DNA of 5,082 nucleotides from an uncultured Anaerovibrio sp. (GTDB taxonomy: Bacteria; Bacillota; Negativicutes; Selenomonadales; Selenomonadaceae), in assembly GCA_900768695.1 (NCBI GenBank), contig CAAGDY010000238.1, forward strand, positions 1 to 5,082. Reading direction: 5' to 3'. The notes under the pieces are model-generated. The model did no database searches, was not told where the DNA came from, and saw only the letters and a list, made by a program, of their open reading frames with translations. Positions within the stretch are counted from its first letter, which is position 1, and every line of letters begins with the position of its first letter. The position numbers and the translations under genes are program-made. Positions 5,046 through 5,082 of the stretch are shown here, piece by piece.

Positions 5046-5082
5046 AGCTTACACGTCCTTTCTGGTGCTGGATGCGGGCTAA
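5046..5082 (-). other. Window edge upstream of X: binding site and unresolved end of the previous gene
   Basis: Thirty-seven bases hold the AAAGGA binding site of X (5056-5061). A preceding gene, by context probably the tape measure, must end here or just outside, but three possibilities remain: a TAG at 5081-5079, an overlapping frame that stops with TGA near 5040, or a third frame still open. The sequence visible is too short to choose. Confidence 0.4.

Overview
This window is a compact, single-direction block of contractile-tail (myovirus, P2-like) baseplate genes. All genes are read on the minus strand, so transcription runs from position 5082 towards 1. Nearly every base is coding. Neighbouring genes overlap by 4 to 11 nt or sit 5 to 31 nt apart, and there is no promoter, terminator, tRNA or insertion sequence. 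The host is most likely a Firmicute: Shine-Dalgarno sites close to the AGGAGG consensus precede almost every start, GTG and TTG starts occur, and base composition is balanced. A P2-type tail with a separate PAAR protein would fit Negativicutes or related anaerobes, but that placement is inference. From the window alone a functional prophage cannot be told from a defective one or from a phage-tail-like bacteriocin.

Gene order along the transcript (high to low coordinates): an unresolved 37-nt edge; tail protein X (4842-5045); a 31-nt gap almost filled by a perfect hairpin; tail hub protein gpD (3794-4810); spike protein gpV (3406-3804, GTG start); PAAR spike tip (3075-3395); GpU-family tail protein (2593-3069); gpW/gp25 (2285-2596); gpJ (1170-2288); gpI (230-1177); and a 3'-truncated fibre- or baseplate-associated gene (1-233) that begins with TTG.

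By family knowledge these products build the distal end of the tail. X and D form the tube-proximal hub, V and PAAR form the central puncturing device, W and J form the wedges, and I sits at the wedge periphery as the attachment point for fibres. The partial last gene sits where fibre genes normally begin. Tight overlaps suggest translational coupling across the operon.

Three things depart from the plain P2 scheme. gpI carries a C-terminal extension of about 135 residues with three Tyr-Gly repeats. The spike is split into a short gpV and a separate Cys-rich PAAR cap with internal repeats. The GpU-family gene lies between PAAR and W instead of just upstream of D. No wholly unknown system is visible; the gpI extension is the most likely place for something undescribed.
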